DNA from: Guyanagaster necrorhizus
Lineage: Eukaryota; Basidiomycota; Agaricomycetes; Agaricales; Physalacriaceae
Assembly (NCBI RefSeq): GCF_019112545.1
Contig: NW_025064913.1
Coordinates: forward strand, 258,655-322,654
Reading direction: 5' to 3'
DNA length: 64,000 bases
Below are positions 31,201-44,351 of this stretch, one piece after another. The position numbers were made by a program, and so were the translations under genes. Within the stretch, counting starts at the first letter, position 1. Each line of letters opens with the position of its first letter. The notes beneath the pieces are model-generated. The model did not search any database and was not told where the DNA came from. It worked only from the letters and a program-made list of their open reading frames with translations.

Positions 31201-33521
31201 CCTTTGTTGGTGTGAATCAGAAGTCAGCCGTACCCGTTGATTTAGGCTCTGTCTGAACTCTCGCGGAGGAGATACCAGAGTCGGGCAGAAGAGGAGGCTG
31301 CCGCAGGTGTTGGGGCTCGAAAACATGATTGGATCGTCTACCTCTTGCAGCTATCGTTGCTTGTTCCGTCATCCTGACGCGTAATGATCGACTGGTCATG
31401 TGAGTAGCCAGCCCTTCGACCCCATCCATCATGCTCAGAATTACTGACGATTTCGTGAAGTGTAAATCTAGAGCTTTCTAAACACGCCTCTATCTCACGT
31501 CGAAACCAACAAACATGTGCAGCATCTATTTCAGTTTTCAGAGTTCCAGTTCCCGGTAATCTATCACCGCCATCACTGTGCCCCTTACAACTTCTTTTCT
31601 GGGTGGCCGACGCTTGAAGCTATCACGTATTATGCACCCACCATCTGATTTTTCCTGTTTAACCCTGCGCTCTCATCTGCGCCCGAGGTACAAACTAGAC
31701 GAATGTCGGGGTGTGTGCGCAAGGTTTCATCCGGATATAGAGACTTCTCGTCGATAGAGCGTTGAGTGGGAAACGAATCTGGAGGAATTTAGATGATAAC
31801 AATAACGATCCATCCTTTTGCTATATTCTTTCCCAGATGCGGCGCAGTCACAAAGTAACCTGGATACGACATGGCGGTGAGTCATTCGTGACTCGATAGC
31901 AGTGCTTGTGCACATGTCGTGTAGGAGCTGCTGGCCGAATCTCGGGAATTTCATTCTTAGGAAAAGTGCCTGGGATCATAGTACTTTAAGTGGGTAAGTT
32001 TTCACGCATCCAAGGATTTTCTGTTCGGACCGGTGGTTTTTTTTATTCCTGGGGAATCTTTTCCCTTCCCCCCTCCCTCCCCCCTTCATTTAATTTCTCA
32101 TTCAAGTCCAAGGATCATTCATTATTGATGACCTGTACATTGGAGAGCCAAGTCCTACCGAAATTCAGCAGGGTCGTCGAGTTCTGTGTGTTTTCGAGTC
32201 AAGAGTAATGGCTTCGACGACCCTGCATGTGACCTTGGTGAAAAGATCGGCGGGGCTTCGTTAGCCACTTATCCTCCCTCCCTCCCCTCAAAGTCTTCGC
32301 CCGCCGAAACGCTGAACCTCCATTATTCATGATTTCAGGTCATGTCATGCATTTCTCCTTGGCTCGGGTCTGTTCTTTCCCCAGAGGTCACAGTCATTGC
32401 GCAAATTCGGCTAACCAATGATGTAGTTATACTGCATGCAGTGTAATGTTTGTTTGTTTGCTCCTGATATCTCGGATCGATATCAGGTACGTGGTATGGG
32501 TTTCATTTCTCACATGGAGCTGGACCTCGTACGGCTTGGTTAACCGAGTTGCCGCCCCTTACCTTGGTAACAGAGGGCCACGGGGGAGTCTTTTTCACGA
32601 TTTCATATCATAGCATGGCTGAGTCCCCTTCCCTCCCCCCCCCCTCCAACCCCCGCGATTTTTTTATTCGCGGTCCTCACGTTTCGCCGAGTTTTTTCTC
32701 ATCGGCTCTTCAACGACCAGTGCAGTTATCTGCATGCTTAGCGGGTCTGCGAAATTCTATGACCGAGGTTGCTACTTGCTACTTCTGGTTCCGGTCCTAG
32801 TCGGGTTCAGGGTTACTCAGTAAAAAAACCACCGACCGGTATGGTTATCAGGCGATGAAATATACTTCTACTCTAAGTCAGTCACGAACTGACAAGCTTA
32901 AGACATGGCAATGCAGGTAGCCGAAGTAGTTTCCCCTAATGACAACTAAAATGTTTGTTTTGCTCTCTTCGTGCAACAAGTCCATAGTGTTGGCATTTGG
33001 TCGAGAGCGCAGCCTGATAGAATGATCGAGGCTTGGGTGGGAGGGGGGAGGAAAGGATTTGGCAATGCGCGCCGGAAAGCGCCACCACCACTGACGGCAT
33101 CAGAACCCCCGGAACCAATGGGTTCCGCGGCATTGCGGCAAAATCCACAGGCAGGCTGAAGAGAAATGATGACAGAAGCCAAGTCAGACCGGTGACTAGT
33201 GGATGATGCGATGAAAAAAAAAAAAAACATTCAAATTTCTATAATTCGTATTCGTTTATATTTTGTATCTCATTTCTACAACATGGTTCTTGGGGGGTAA
33301 ATGGAACGCATAGTCCACCGGGGATGGTACAGAAAACTAAAAGTACATTGGGTCGTCGACAACGTTTAAAGGGCATGTTGTAGGGTATAGACTTGATGAA
33401 AATGGTATTGAGGGCGTTTGGCGTTCTGATGTTCCGAGTTTGTTAGCTTAAGCGAAACTGGACGAGGAACATGGTCCAACGTACCTGGGGGGTATCGGTG
33501 CTTAACATGGCTCCGTTCCAT
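28295..33521. other. gene-poor stretch, possible decayed membrane-protein exons
   Basis: No gene can be supported. Hydrophobic frames occur at 29390-29575 and 30389-30688, and a spliceable exon around 29655-29760 (WFVHFSDYLRTLDAYDEWRL) follows a GTGAGC...TTGCAG interval. None joins into a clean model or shows a family I can name. Homopolymer runs lie at 29820-29834 (C), 27587-27597 (T, just outside) and about 33214-33227 (A). Confidence 0.35.
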
Positions 33522-34195
33522 CTAATGATGGACAGCAGGCGAACGCTTCCGTGAAAACACCCTTCGAAGCCACCGAGGAGCCCATTTCTGGCTTCGACAT
33601 GAGAAACTTGACGGTGAGCGCGTGAAGAATTGGTGATTGGTTCGTAATGACATAAATGACTCTGAAGCACCAGGTGGTTAGGACAGTTCTGGGGCTTTGG
33701 AAGTGTTGAACTTACCATCGGCCTCGTTCGAGTCGCTGAATCGGCTACCCCCACAATGCCCTCGTTCTGAGGAGGTATCTGAGAGATCATTTGAGTCGAC
33801 ACGACACGACACGTACACAAGAAACTCACCATCCATGCTCGTACATTGGCTTAACTTGGACTTCTGGTAGCTACCGGTGGAACGATCGAGGGTCCTTGGT
33901 CGGCGAATGCGAGGGGGGGGCACGCCGCCTTCATCTTGCATGAACAGAAAGCTCCTCTGGTCTTCCTCTCTGTTCTGGTTCCAGAGAGTGAGATCTGCTA
34001 TGCGCATGAGTTGTCAGTCGCAACAATGCTGAGCGACAACTTACTGTAGTAAGAACCGGTATGTATCGTTGAAGAGAATGGATCTGATGTAGCGTTGCTT
34101 GAGTTGTTCAGCGCTGGGATTTCCGTTCGGTATGGGTCGAAGTTAACGCGGAAGGCAGAGGGAGGAGCTCCTCCTGAGCGACGAGGACTAGGCAT
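33522..34195 (-). CDS. hypothetical protein, four exons
   Basis: Minus-strand exons 34195-34045, 33997-33830, 33778-33716 and 33661-33522 join in frame with canonical introns (GTAAGT...CATAG, GTGAGT...CTCAG, GTAAGT...TTCAG with a CCTAAC branch), giving 173 residues. The product is hydrophilic and Ser/Arg-rich. It starts MPSPRRSGGAPPSAFRVNFD, contains a central VPPPRIRRPRTLDRS stretch and ends with basic clusters (WLRRVFSRKRSP). No membrane helix or known domain is seen. The consistent splice chain is the main support. It may be a regulatory or disordered protein, and no function is assigned. Confidence 0.55.
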
Positions 34196-36699
34196 GATGA
34201 ATGAAGTGGGAGGATGAGGGTGGGGGGGTGTTGTATGGTCAAAGCTTATACAGGCGCTGAAATTCCAACGGACGGTCCATTAACGAAAAGCGTGCGCTGT
34301 TATATATTTTGCAACATCAGGGAAGAGCCAAGATCAATACAAATCGAGCAGATGTTAGGGACGCGGAAGAAGATCACGCACAATCCAACGTGTTTTCTTC
34401 GATCAAAAGGACATGGGCTCAAATCAGCCGAAGAGGCCGTAAAGAGGCTCTCAACTTTTTTGGCCTTCGGCGTCGTCATAGTGAGATCTTGTCTGTCTGT
34501 GTCACAATATTGTGGTCGGGCTGCGACTTCGGATGCGTCAATTATGATGTCCTGTGAGGAATGCAAAGCTCATCTTCGGAGCCCTTGAGTTGCCAGTGCG
34601 AGCAGAGGCAGGACGGTGTTTAAGACATCAGAGTCACGGCAGAGTAAAAATCGAACCCCAGATAGTTAGAAGGGGTGTACGGCTGCGGTCGGATAAAGGC
34701 GATATTTTGACGTGAGTATTTGAGGTCGAAAGGCGGCGGTATTCAATTGAAAGCAGAGGCCAAGTTCAAATAGACCCTGACAACTGCAAGAAGCGCCACT
34801 GGCATAGTGGCGATGGCCGGTTGTTAAATTTGTACCCAGATTTTTCTGTGAGCGCATAGTGAGCAAAAGAAAACAGTCTGTCCTATGAGATGGAACTTGC
34901 GGGATGACGAAAATTAGGCGCACAGCCGAGAAACCTGAGATGACGCATAATCAATTCTTCAGGTGACCCCTACTTTGTTCCCAAGATTTCGGTTGTAAGT
35001 AATATACAAGTTTTTCAGAGAGTTTTCTGCACATTGTGAGTCGCAGGAGCGCTGAGAGGAGTGGCGCTTGATGGCGCGCACAGGTCAAAGGGCAAGTTCC
35101 AAGAAGGGTAGTCCGGGCCGATAGGGCTAACAGTTTCCCACGTACACGAAAACAGAACCGTTAAGGATGCTTAGGGAAACTTTACACGGAACCTATCGCC
35201 TAGGCCTACCATATTCTCGTTATTCTCTGTCATTTCTCGGGCTTCGTAGCTTCAAAGATCGCCTTCAGCCTTTCGTTATGACCGTTCCGGCGACCTCAGG
35301 TTCTTATCGCGGTGGGCCGTTTCTACGGTAAATGCGCCCTCTGCCCATTGTCAATGCTGGCAGGTGCGACTTTTTACCTTCCTTCTCGTGAGTGACTACA
35401 TAATCTGATCGTTTAGTGTTGCGCCACAATGATATGACATATTACAAGCACAGACAGTTTTTCGATCTTACTTCCGCACTACACTCCTGCAGAGGCTGTT
35501 TGGACTCAAATATCAGCTTTACGGCAACGGTTTCTGGTGGATAAGTATTACAAGCGGTTTTCCAGGCACTGGGAGGTACCGAGTCATCGCATCGTCTATG
35601 TATGCGACGGTATTCTTTGTGTTCCTGTTATTCATAACTATTACGTTCCAAAATCAAGCGCCCTGCAGATATCAAACGGCCGAGCTCATTATAGATATCG
35701 CTGAATGATGCTCTGAATCTGACGCCAATGTCTGTCATCATGGAATCTGTATGAGTCTATACCAAATTCCCGAGGTTTATACACGATGACTTCATGTTCG
35801 GGATGAAAAGGCGGTTGTCACGTAAGCCCTTCCCTTTCCCCCCCCCCATCATTTTGTTCATGGAATTGCTAGAATTTTCCTGTCAGCGTCAAGAATGTCG
35901 TCCCTACCTCTATTGAGGCTTCTAAATCCTAAGTGCCATTGAAATTAATCAACTAATCTGTTCATTTGTAGTGAGTATATCCCAAACTCAAGCAGTACAT
36001 CACTACTAGTAAGACGGGGTACAAAGTACTCCTTCGCTCTTTGTCTTCAGTTCATGCGGTATGTATATGCCCGGCTAATTCGTCAAATAATAGACGGTAT
36101 GAAGAATCGGTGATACAGTTGGAATTCCGCCATGAAGAGACGACTGGGGCCCGAAGATGGCTATTTGTCGAGGTTCTTCTCTGTCGTCCGACCATACTCT
36201 ACTTATTCTCAACTTGAAGGGTTCAGTATGTAAGGGGTCACTCCCTCCGCTCGTGTTCAAGATGATACAGTCACTCATACTGTAAGACTTCGACGACAGG
36301 ACCACGGGTTCTTGCGGTCATACACCCATAGTACCTTGTCCTGGGCTGCTCTGCCTTTTTGTGACATGTGCTACTGCCTCGAAGGAGTTATCCATGGTAT
36401 TTACGTTCAGGCTTACAGTCGGTGCTTTGAGGCCATTGTCTTCAATATATTCGTTACAACTCAGCATATTCAGGACATCCCGTCATGATTAAGGGCATGC
36501 ATTGTCGGTAATTACAGGGAACGATCCGTCCCCCGAATCCAGTTCCAAATCAACGTACTTATATATGAACAGCTGTCTATATTCAAAACCAGACGCCTCC
36601 CCGGTCTTTCGGCGGCGACGCTCGTCCGGAATCATTTCTGTCACAGCGATGAAACACTTTTTCAATAAATGTGAGAAAGTAGAGACGCTGTGATACTAG
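34196..36699. other. intergenic, no gene recognised
   Basis: Only overlapping frames under 130 residues. No spliced model found by eye. Confidence 0.35.
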
Positions 36700-37337
36700 T
36701 CCCTCACCATTACCAGATCACATAGATGAAACCAAGTTACGACGACACGTATCGGTTTGGACGAGGAACAATCACACCGAAATGCTCGGAATGAGCTTTC
36801 AAGGTGAGTGCGGCGACGAGTATGGTGCCTCCTGCATGCGGAGAGCAATTCTTCGAGCGTGAGAGTAGAAAGAAGGACGTACGGAGCATCTTCCAAGAGG
36901 ATTACGCCATAGCCGAACTCGTGCACGATGAGAACGAGAACGCTCCATGTGTCGACGTATGGCAGAGAAGGGCTTCTCGTTGCATGAAGGATATTGATAC
37001 AAACAATTAAATATAAAAGAAAAAAAAATACGCGTGTATAGCGCCTCTTCGTCGTGGCGACGAGGAGCTGCTGTATTACTCTCCGAAGATCCAACAAGAA
37101 ATTTTGAGCATTAGTGATCTATCTCCACCACTCACCCAGGGCGAGCGTGATCAAAATTGCGTTCGGTCCGGCTTTCGCACGATAAGTGGCCGGCTTAGAG
37201 GGCCCATCTCTCGGGAACCGGTCCGTGATTAGAGGTAGCGTTGTACGTACTGGTGCCAAAGAAGAGTCGTGAGGTGGAAGGTATTGAACAAACACCTCAA
37301 GCGGGCGAAGCATGGAACGAGGCCGAACCACCTTCAA
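36700..37337 (-). CDS. possible spliced membrane-protein gene (weak)
   Basis: A minus frame from 37337 (MKVVRPRSMLRPLEVFVQYL) can splice at a GTGAGT near 37136 to an exon starting near 37079, using a CACTAAT branch. That exon encodes two hydrophobic stretches (RVFFFLLYLIVCINILHA and SVLVLIVHEFGYGVILL). An alternative Arg-rich frame (36799-37002) is equally open in the same place, so the choice is uncertain. No family recognised. Confidence 0.25.
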
Positions 37338-40300
37338 ATTCTCCTGGTCTTCGATTCTTTTTTTTTTTACCTATCTGTCTACTAAAAGCAGCGAATTAGG
37401 GCACCTCCAATCAGAGAAGGGAAGACAGACAAACTGGGCCAGATCCGAGAATCTCTGAGAGAACGGAGAGATGCAGATTTCGGTTGCGCATCGCAGAGCT
37501 ATAGGTAATCGATGGTCGTCAACTGGGTTGGCAACATATATTTTGTGTCGTCATTATGAATGCCGATCAATAAGAGATGACTGGCAGAGTAGCAGCTGCG
37601 GTCCCAGATGCCGCACGTAGCGTCCTTACCGAAAGCTGGATTCTGTGATGTATAAGTTGATAAATGACCACAACGCCAGAAAGAGAGCGCCACTAACCTC
37701 TGTTCAATGGAATAAAACGCCTCTCTGGTAGTAGCTGGAGAATGTCACAGTGCATGAAGGACACCATTCGAGGCTTGTTTTGAGGATATGGGAGCTAGAA
37801 CGCATCTCAGAGAATTCGCCCAAGGCAGGATGTCGAACGGAGTTAGAGTGCTTCACTCACGAGTCACGGCATACCGACCTACGAAATGTCGCCGGATCAA
37901 CGAGCACGACTGCAGCTATCTAGGATCGCAGCTCGAAACTATGACTTCATAATCCTGTGCAGAAAATTAATGAACGCCATAAGAGGCCCATAGTGACCCA
38001 CTACGAATTTCCATGAACCATGGATATGCGCTGCTTCGATAAGGGCTAGCTAAAGGCTATAATATGAGGTCAAATTGAAAGTGTATCAATTCGCTATCCT
38101 GCTCCGAGTTGGGGGCCGGTAAACAAAAAATTGAGGTACGTTGCATGGGCCTAGGTAACCGCTGACCGGCAAGGGCGAGGTCATGTCAGTGGTATCTAAA
38201 GTATAGAGAAAAGGTTCAGGCCTAATCAGCGTCAAAAAACTGATTATTACCCTAAACGTTGAAGAGAGTGATATGAGATTAATCGGATGATTTGTGGCTT
38301 TGGACACTCCACGTATAATGGCAGCGTTATTGATGGGGGGTACGAAAGAAGAAGGCGGCGCGACGACCCTGGAATTTCCTCATATAGCCGTAATACTACG
38401 CCTGGACAATGGACATCAACCTCCAGACGACAATAAACACCGGCATTTATCCAACTTGGCGTCGGGTCCGAGACACAATGAAAGTTATCGGATGGCGGAA
38501 ACAGCAATGCTCTTGTTAAAGCACAAAGCATGAAATACTCGCGGCACCGGAATTTTGCAAGTTGGACCGTCGTGAATCTTCTGACCCTCAGGAATGCCCT
38601 ACGCACGAAAGGTCAGCTTAGAGCAGGTCAAGTTCGTCTCATCAAGTACCGATTATTGGTCTAATTAATGTTGGTACCCTCGGGGCCAGAAGCAAACTAT
38701 CAATCCCCATTTCTCCGAGATCGATAGGCGCCACGGCAACCTAATGACATGCGTCTATCATCATTAGTGACTTGACCCCCCAAGACAGTAGGAGGGTAGT
38801 CACAGTCGACCGAATTTTTGAATGGCTCGGATTATTTGTACATCGGTGTTTGACCTATCCTTCGGATAGGGAAAAGTTATTCTGTCCTGATTGTAGTTTC
38901 AGCGAACAATTCGAAGGACTCAACAAGAACGAAATACGCTCGCTCACCTATACCATGAGATCAGACTACGTCACGGTACTACTCCACCGGGAATCTACCG
39001 AAAGGAATGAAATTCTAGTAGGCTTTAGATCCGGTGACTGTCAGATAGGTGGGAGATGTTGTGATGTCAAACGACCGGCTCGCTTTCGGGTCTCACGGTT
39101 GCATTATTCCCATTGAAAAGTCTGGTCCCTATCCACAAACCTCGATTTTTGAGGGTTGTGGCTCGTCCTGGAGAAGTTCTCTTCTGTGACTTTTAAGTTT
39201 GAGCCTCGAGGTGCTGATATATACAGTTGCTGTCGCACCGTCACTAAAGAATGGAATGCGCAGACAGGGATGTCTCCATTACGGAAGAGGACCTTCTAAA
39301 GTTGTAGAAGTTATAGACGGGCGTAGGAGCGTGGGCTGAGGATCCTGCCAAAGTTCGGCTCGTGACATTTTCTCGTCCATTGACACGCGTCACTGAGAAA
39401 AGTCTAGAGGCTGAAAAAGAGTCACTGAAGGGTTTATAAAGGCGAGTTTTCTTTAAAGCCAGCCGATGAGACCGTCAAACAACCGAGCGATACATGAAGC
39501 ATCAGCCTTTCAGAATTCAGAGAAGTACAAGGAAACAGACATAGTCCAACTTGAAAACCGGGTAGATTCCCGAAAATGTACGGCTCGGTAGACTTCACGT
39601 GGCTGGCGTTATAACATATACCGGACAGCATCTGATTGTAAAATTCGAAAGACAGCGAAAGGTTCTAGTGAAGCGAAGTAATGAGTACTCAGGTCTAGGA
39701 GACCGCGACTGATCTTAAGTTCAAAAGCAACAGAAGCTCATATGGAGGCCGGAATATGCCCACGCAAACCAGGATCAAGGTCAGTTTTTCCAGTGGTGTG
39801 ATGTTGGAATAAAAAGCAGACAGGTCACGTGAAAGTTGAAATGAATTTCGAAATTAAGATTCTTTTTGAAACTGCAGGGTCGCCTCGAACTCCAGACGAC
39901 TCAGCTATACTTCTGAGTGGTAGGACGTGTATATTTATGATACTGTAGGCGCGTTGTCACATACAGAAGGTCCCAGCATTCCAGCCATGCGCCGTCATGG
40001 TGTTCAGGCTGTTCTGCCGCATTTCTCGGGCTGACCCTGTTTTGGGTTATCATCTAAAGCGCTTTAGATTCATTTCCTAGTGACGGCATACATGGAGGGG
40101 ACCGCACGTATATGCCAGATCACGGCGAACTCACAAGGGATTACGGTTGTACTTGAGGCCGTACGTTATCGTCATCGTTCATTATCTCGGCATTGGGGCT
40201 AGCTTCTATCACTTACTGGTTCCGTTGGTGGCAGAGTGGAGGGAAGAAACCTGTGACCCATGTGCTACCTTCGACTGGTCAAGTTACCTTCATGACTCGG

Positions 40301-41151
40301 AGACTGCCCTTTCTTTCTTTGACATGTTACCCTGATTGTCGGCAGGCGCTCCTCTGACGTATTGCTCTCCGACACTTACTTTGTACGTGCGGCCTATTCT
40401 GTACATGTTTCATGTCCCGGGTTACCTTTTAATCATCCCGGTAAAATACAATGATGACTCGAAGGCAACATCACGTTGCCATTTGGCGGAGTCCTTCACG
40501 GCCCAAAAGCGTCATGTCTTCTAGAACGCTCTCCTCAGTCGGGCCGAACTTGAAACCTATCCCTCTTCTCAATTCAACGGGAAGAGATGGTTGAATTATT
40601 GAGTATTTTTACTTGATCTTTACTACAGAGACTCAGATCATGACAAATGACGCTCTCTTATCATTCCAGAACATGGTAGCTCAGAAATTCGGCCGTTTTG
40701 TTGTTACCAGTGTTCCTGTGGACTAAAGGGAAGGCGCTCAGAGGGTGCTGATATGGTCCAGGAGACGAGTATCGTGAATCACGAGACTGAGGCAGTTCGC
40801 TGGCCCTGCACTGAAAGCACATGGATGGCTACTTTGAATACGACGTAAGTCATCCGGGGCGTCTGTTTTCACCAGCTATTCTTGCTGCCTAGCACTCTGT
40901 GGTATCCATTTGGGACCCCTGCGCTACGTTAGTACTAGCTCGCTCATGAGTATTGAACAGGATCGCGCCAGAAGATTCGGGAAGACCAAACCATTGTTTC
41001 AGATGTTGTGTAAAGCCGCCGAAGAAGGACGACGAGATCTATTTGAAGGCACTCATGTTCACGCCGAATCGCATTCCTGAGAGCGCTGCTCTCATGGTTC
41101 AGGGACAATGATACTAATGCGAAACACATGATACTACTCGTAAATATTGTA
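37338..41151. other. intergenic, no gene recognised
   Basis: About 3.8 kb with only scattered short frames, the largest at 38772-39116 (114 residues) and 38247-38606 (119 residues). A hydrophobic segment at 40147-40450 may be a relic of a membrane protein but carries stops. Confidence 0.35.
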
Positions 41152-42930
41152 TCAAACCGACTGACGAAACTCGCAAGATAAACCGTCACTGATCCATTGA
41201 CTAATATCATGAGCTTCTACGGCCATTTGTGAATAATGTTCAAGAAAATCGTAGTCGCTCTCTATTTTTATCGACTTCAAACGTGAGACATCTTTTGAAA
41301 GGCCTCCATCAAGAATCCACCGAGAGCGAATCATATCGACAAGCAGAGATACCCCCGCTTTTCCGACACCACTAAGATGGAGAGTGTGCAATCGCGGTAC
41401 ATTCACGACACCGGAAGGGAGATTCAGTATAAGTGCGATGATGATATCCGGTGTAATGGTATCTTTATACAGCTCGTTGAGCTGTAAGTCTTCCAGACTG
41501 GGAGTCGAGAGGATGACGTGCAATAGATCCTTCATAACGATGCTCCCGCCACAGAAGTGGAGTCTAGTGAGTGGGGGAATGGAGCGGTTAAGAAGACGGT
41601 GGATGGAGGAGAACGTGCCCTCATTGAAGTAACGGGTGCTCCCCGCAGGGCATGTCACTTTGAGTTGTTGAAGGGCAGGTAAGGTCAGCGTGTCCATGAT
41701 CTGCCGAAGCGCAATATCTCCTCCGTTATCATGATCGGAATGTAGGTCCAAGAGACGATACTCTCGACAAAGGGGAGGCGCTCTGTTTGGAGATGGCCTC
41801 CGGGACGGTAAGCTGCACCGTAAAAAGCAATCCTGGAGGTGTATCATCCGTTCGAGACTTGAAATATGGACAGATGCATCTGGACCCACGTGGCGATAAT
41901 ACCAGCACCTGTAATCGGTAATCTGTTGCCAGGGAAGAGAAAATGAACGGTTATCATTGATGTCCACAAACTGGAGTTCCCGCAGGTTGGGACAAACTGG
42001 AAACAATTCTAACGGCTCGTTGATGTTGTCAGCATCCGGGGTAATGTCCATGTCTGTGGAGAGGATGAAGAGAGTTTTTAAGTATGGAAGGGAAAGTCCC
42101 AGGTATGGGATAGTATTCAGCATTCCCGAAGGGATATACAATCGAAGATGCTGGATGCGGTCTGAAAAGGAGTAAAGCATCATGGTCAACTGAGGGGGGA
42201 GACTATCACGATTGTAGTCCGGGCAAGAAATGATGATCGACAATGGACGATTTCCTGAGCGACCCAATTGCCGTCCGAGCCGCCGGACATATCCGTTGGT
42301 GTTTGGGCCAAAATTTGAGTCAGAAATGACGATGTTGATGAAAGCCCACAGCTCAGGAGAGTTCACAGCCACGGCCTTCCATTTCTTGCACACGCCTTCG
42401 ATAGCCCAGAGAGTGCTCTCTACGGCGGTGAAGTTCCAGTGAAAATGGGTCAGCGCGCCGGTATGGGAATCCAGGCGGAAGCTTGCTTGTGGGAATGTGG
42501 GAAATTCGATGGTCTCACTGAATATGCGCGACCATATCTCAGGCGGAAGACACCTGATGGGATCAAGAAGGACGCTCCATTCACGGATCTGCGCAACAGC
42601 CTGACGGCGCTCTTTCTGCAAGGCAGCTATCCTCCGCTCGCTCGAAGAGATGCGTCGTTCAAGGTTCACGATGAGTTCTTGCAAAGAAGACTCTTCCTCA
42701 TTGAGTTTCTTCACCCGACTTTGGCATGAGGATATGAAGTGTCTCAATGACTTTGCTTCCTCTTCGGACGGTGCTAAGTTGCATGTTTTTAGATATGCCA
42801 GATCGGCTTTAGCGGAGGTATCCACAATCGGGGGAGTGGATATATGGCGGTGCGAAGAGGTGATCGAGTGATTAGGGCAAGTGCATCCCATACACCGAAG
42901 AGATTCGGGCGCAGCCATGGCTGGAAACAC
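41152..42930 (-). CDS. F-box protein with N-terminal coiled coil, single exon
   Basis: Open frame of 592 residues. Residues 57-118 are a heptad-rich coiled coil (EEEAKSLRHF...LQKERRQAVAQIREW). It leads directly into an F-box at about 121-165 starting LLDPIRCLPPEIWSRIFSE, the common agaric arrangement. The remaining 400 residues hold irregular Leu-rich segments (LPYLKTLFILSTDMD, CPNLRELQFVDIND, TLPALQQLKVTCP, TPSLEDLQLNELYK, VPRLHTLHLSGVG), as in LRR-type substrate receptors of SCF ligases. A short Cys cluster (CMGCTCPNH) sits at 13-21. An alternative start at residue 5 (MAAPESL) is possible. The substrate is unknown. Confidence 0.85.
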   Translation of the reverse strand: MFPAMAAPESLRCMGCTCPNHSITSSHRHISTPPIVDTSAKADLAYLKTCNLAPSEEEAKSLRHFISSCQSRVKKLNEEESSLQELIVNLERRISSSERRIAALQKERRQAVAQIREWSVLLDPIRCLPPEIWSRIFSETIEFPTFPQASFRLDSHTGALTHFHWNFTAVESTLWAIEGVCKKWKAVAVNSPELWAFINIVISDSNFGPNTNGYVRRLGRQLGRSGNRPLSIIISCPDYNRDSLPPQLTMMLYSFSDRIQHLRLYIPSGMLNTIPYLGLSLPYLKTLFILSTDMDITPDADNINEPLELFPVCPNLRELQFVDINDNRSFSLPWQQITDYRCWYYRHVGPDASVHISSLERMIHLQDCFLRCSLPSRRPSPNRAPPLCREYRLLDLHSDHDNGGDIALRQIMDTLTLPALQQLKVTCPAGSTRYFNEGTFSSIHRLLNRSIPPLTRLHFCGGSIVMKDLLHVILSTPSLEDLQLNELYKDTITPDIIIALILNLPSGVVNVPRLHTLHLSGVGKAGVSLLVDMIRSRWILDGGLSKDVSRLKSIKIESDYDFLEHYSQMAVEAHDISQWISDGLSCEFRQSV

Positions 42931-43784
42931 AGCCAGGGTAAGACTATTTTTTAAGGAGGATAAAGATTGCTTACAGATTGTACGGCGGTTCAGCCAAAAA
43001 ACGATATGCCAATGGCAAATGATTGGCCGATGGTGGTCGAAGAAAAGAAAGAGTCACACTGCTTCCACAACTTTTTTTTACCTATTAGTCAGAGAAGCTT
43101 CAGGACTCCGATCAGATGACCTCAGATGACCTTGCTAGACGTAATCTGAGAGTCGTTCAGATGTTGCGGAAACCATATTCACCGAGAAGGTGCAATTTCA
43201 ATGCCTCAAAATCGGTCGAGTAAAGCGAGAGCAAAAGGATAAATGTCAGTGTCCAAGTTGAAAGAGCTGCCCGCTGTTTCTCGGAGTCGGACCGCTTCGA
43301 TCACCTCGATCCGAGCCGCCTGACAGTACCGTCTCGTTCTTCGAGCAGCATTTTGCCAAATTACAAGATAACATAGATGCCTCCCCGCCGAATATTGGGA
43401 CCGTCATCCACGACATATATTCCCAATCTCTATAATTTAAAGCCCAAAGGTGGCCGCCACATTGGATAGATGGAGCATTTATATTTCAATAATTCATGTG
43501 TGACATTCATATTATTCACCCTTTTGTACAGATCCAAGTACGTTTCAATTACCGACTGCTGGCAAGAAAAGATAAAGCTCAAATAACACTGGACCGCGTC
43601 GCATCTGTGGCGTGGGAACTTTGGTGCCCATGTTCATGTTCCGGCAGCTTCGTCCTTTCCATCACTTTCTTGTACCATTGGCACCTCACGATTTTCCCCC
43701 AGAACCACAGAACCGAGCTGTATTTTTGGCTCACAGTGCTTGTTCCAAACCGTGACCTTCCGGAAGGATATGATATCAGAAATG
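42931..43784. other. upstream region of the F-box gene, no other gene recognised
   Basis: The promoter of the minus-strand F-box gene should lie here. Short frames only. Confidence 0.35.
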
Positions 43785-44351
43785 TCATTTGGGACTATCA
43801 ATGCCAAACATACTGAAGCAATCATACTGAAATATGACCAGCTTATCGTCCGGTTTCTCTGTGAAAAAACTGGATAAATGCGTAAAGAGCCTTGGAGGTA
43901 CTGTCCTCAGATGGTCGTCGATGTTAGATGATGAACCGTTACCGCTCAACGCATCAGCCATCGTGGCCATTACGCTGGATGGCGTTGGGAAATTGACCCC
44001 AGGGCCTGCGCCTGGGTAAAGATGACTTGGAGATGCACATACTTCCTTGAGAAATTGAGTCAACTGGTTTAACCCCATGGGTCGAGAGACACAGGTTGTT
44101 TCTTGATACATGGCAAGCGTAATATCATCGATCCTACTATTTTTCGCATTTGTTCTGCTCATTAGGTTTATCAACAAGAACCTGATCAACGGTATCTCAA
44201 AGGAGCAGGACTGTCCTTTGAACCATGAAGTGGGTCCTGTTACCAGGTTGGTACTCTGAAGAGGACATTGACCGAAAGAACGTTGGCGTGATTGCCGATA
44301 TCCAATATCGTCAATCTCGGCACGGCTCGCAACGTCCAGAGCTGGATTCAT
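43785..44351 (-). CDS. open frame of unknown status (188 residues)
   Basis: Starts MNPALDVASRAEIDD and runs to FGIDSPK without a stop. It has one moderately hydrophobic patch (FEIPLIRFLLINLMS) and no family resemblance. Length alone is the support. It could be part of a longer spliced gene or chance. Confidence 0.25.
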   Translation of the reverse strand: MNPALDVASRAEIDDIGYRQSRQRSFGQCPLQSTNLVTGPTSWFKGQSCSFEIPLIRFLLINLMSRTNAKNSRIDDITLAMYQETTCVSRPMGLNQLTQFLKEVCASPSHLYPGAGPGVNFPTPSSVMATMADALSGNGSSSNIDDHLRTVPPRLFTHLSSFFTEKPDDKLVIFQYDCFSMFGIDSPK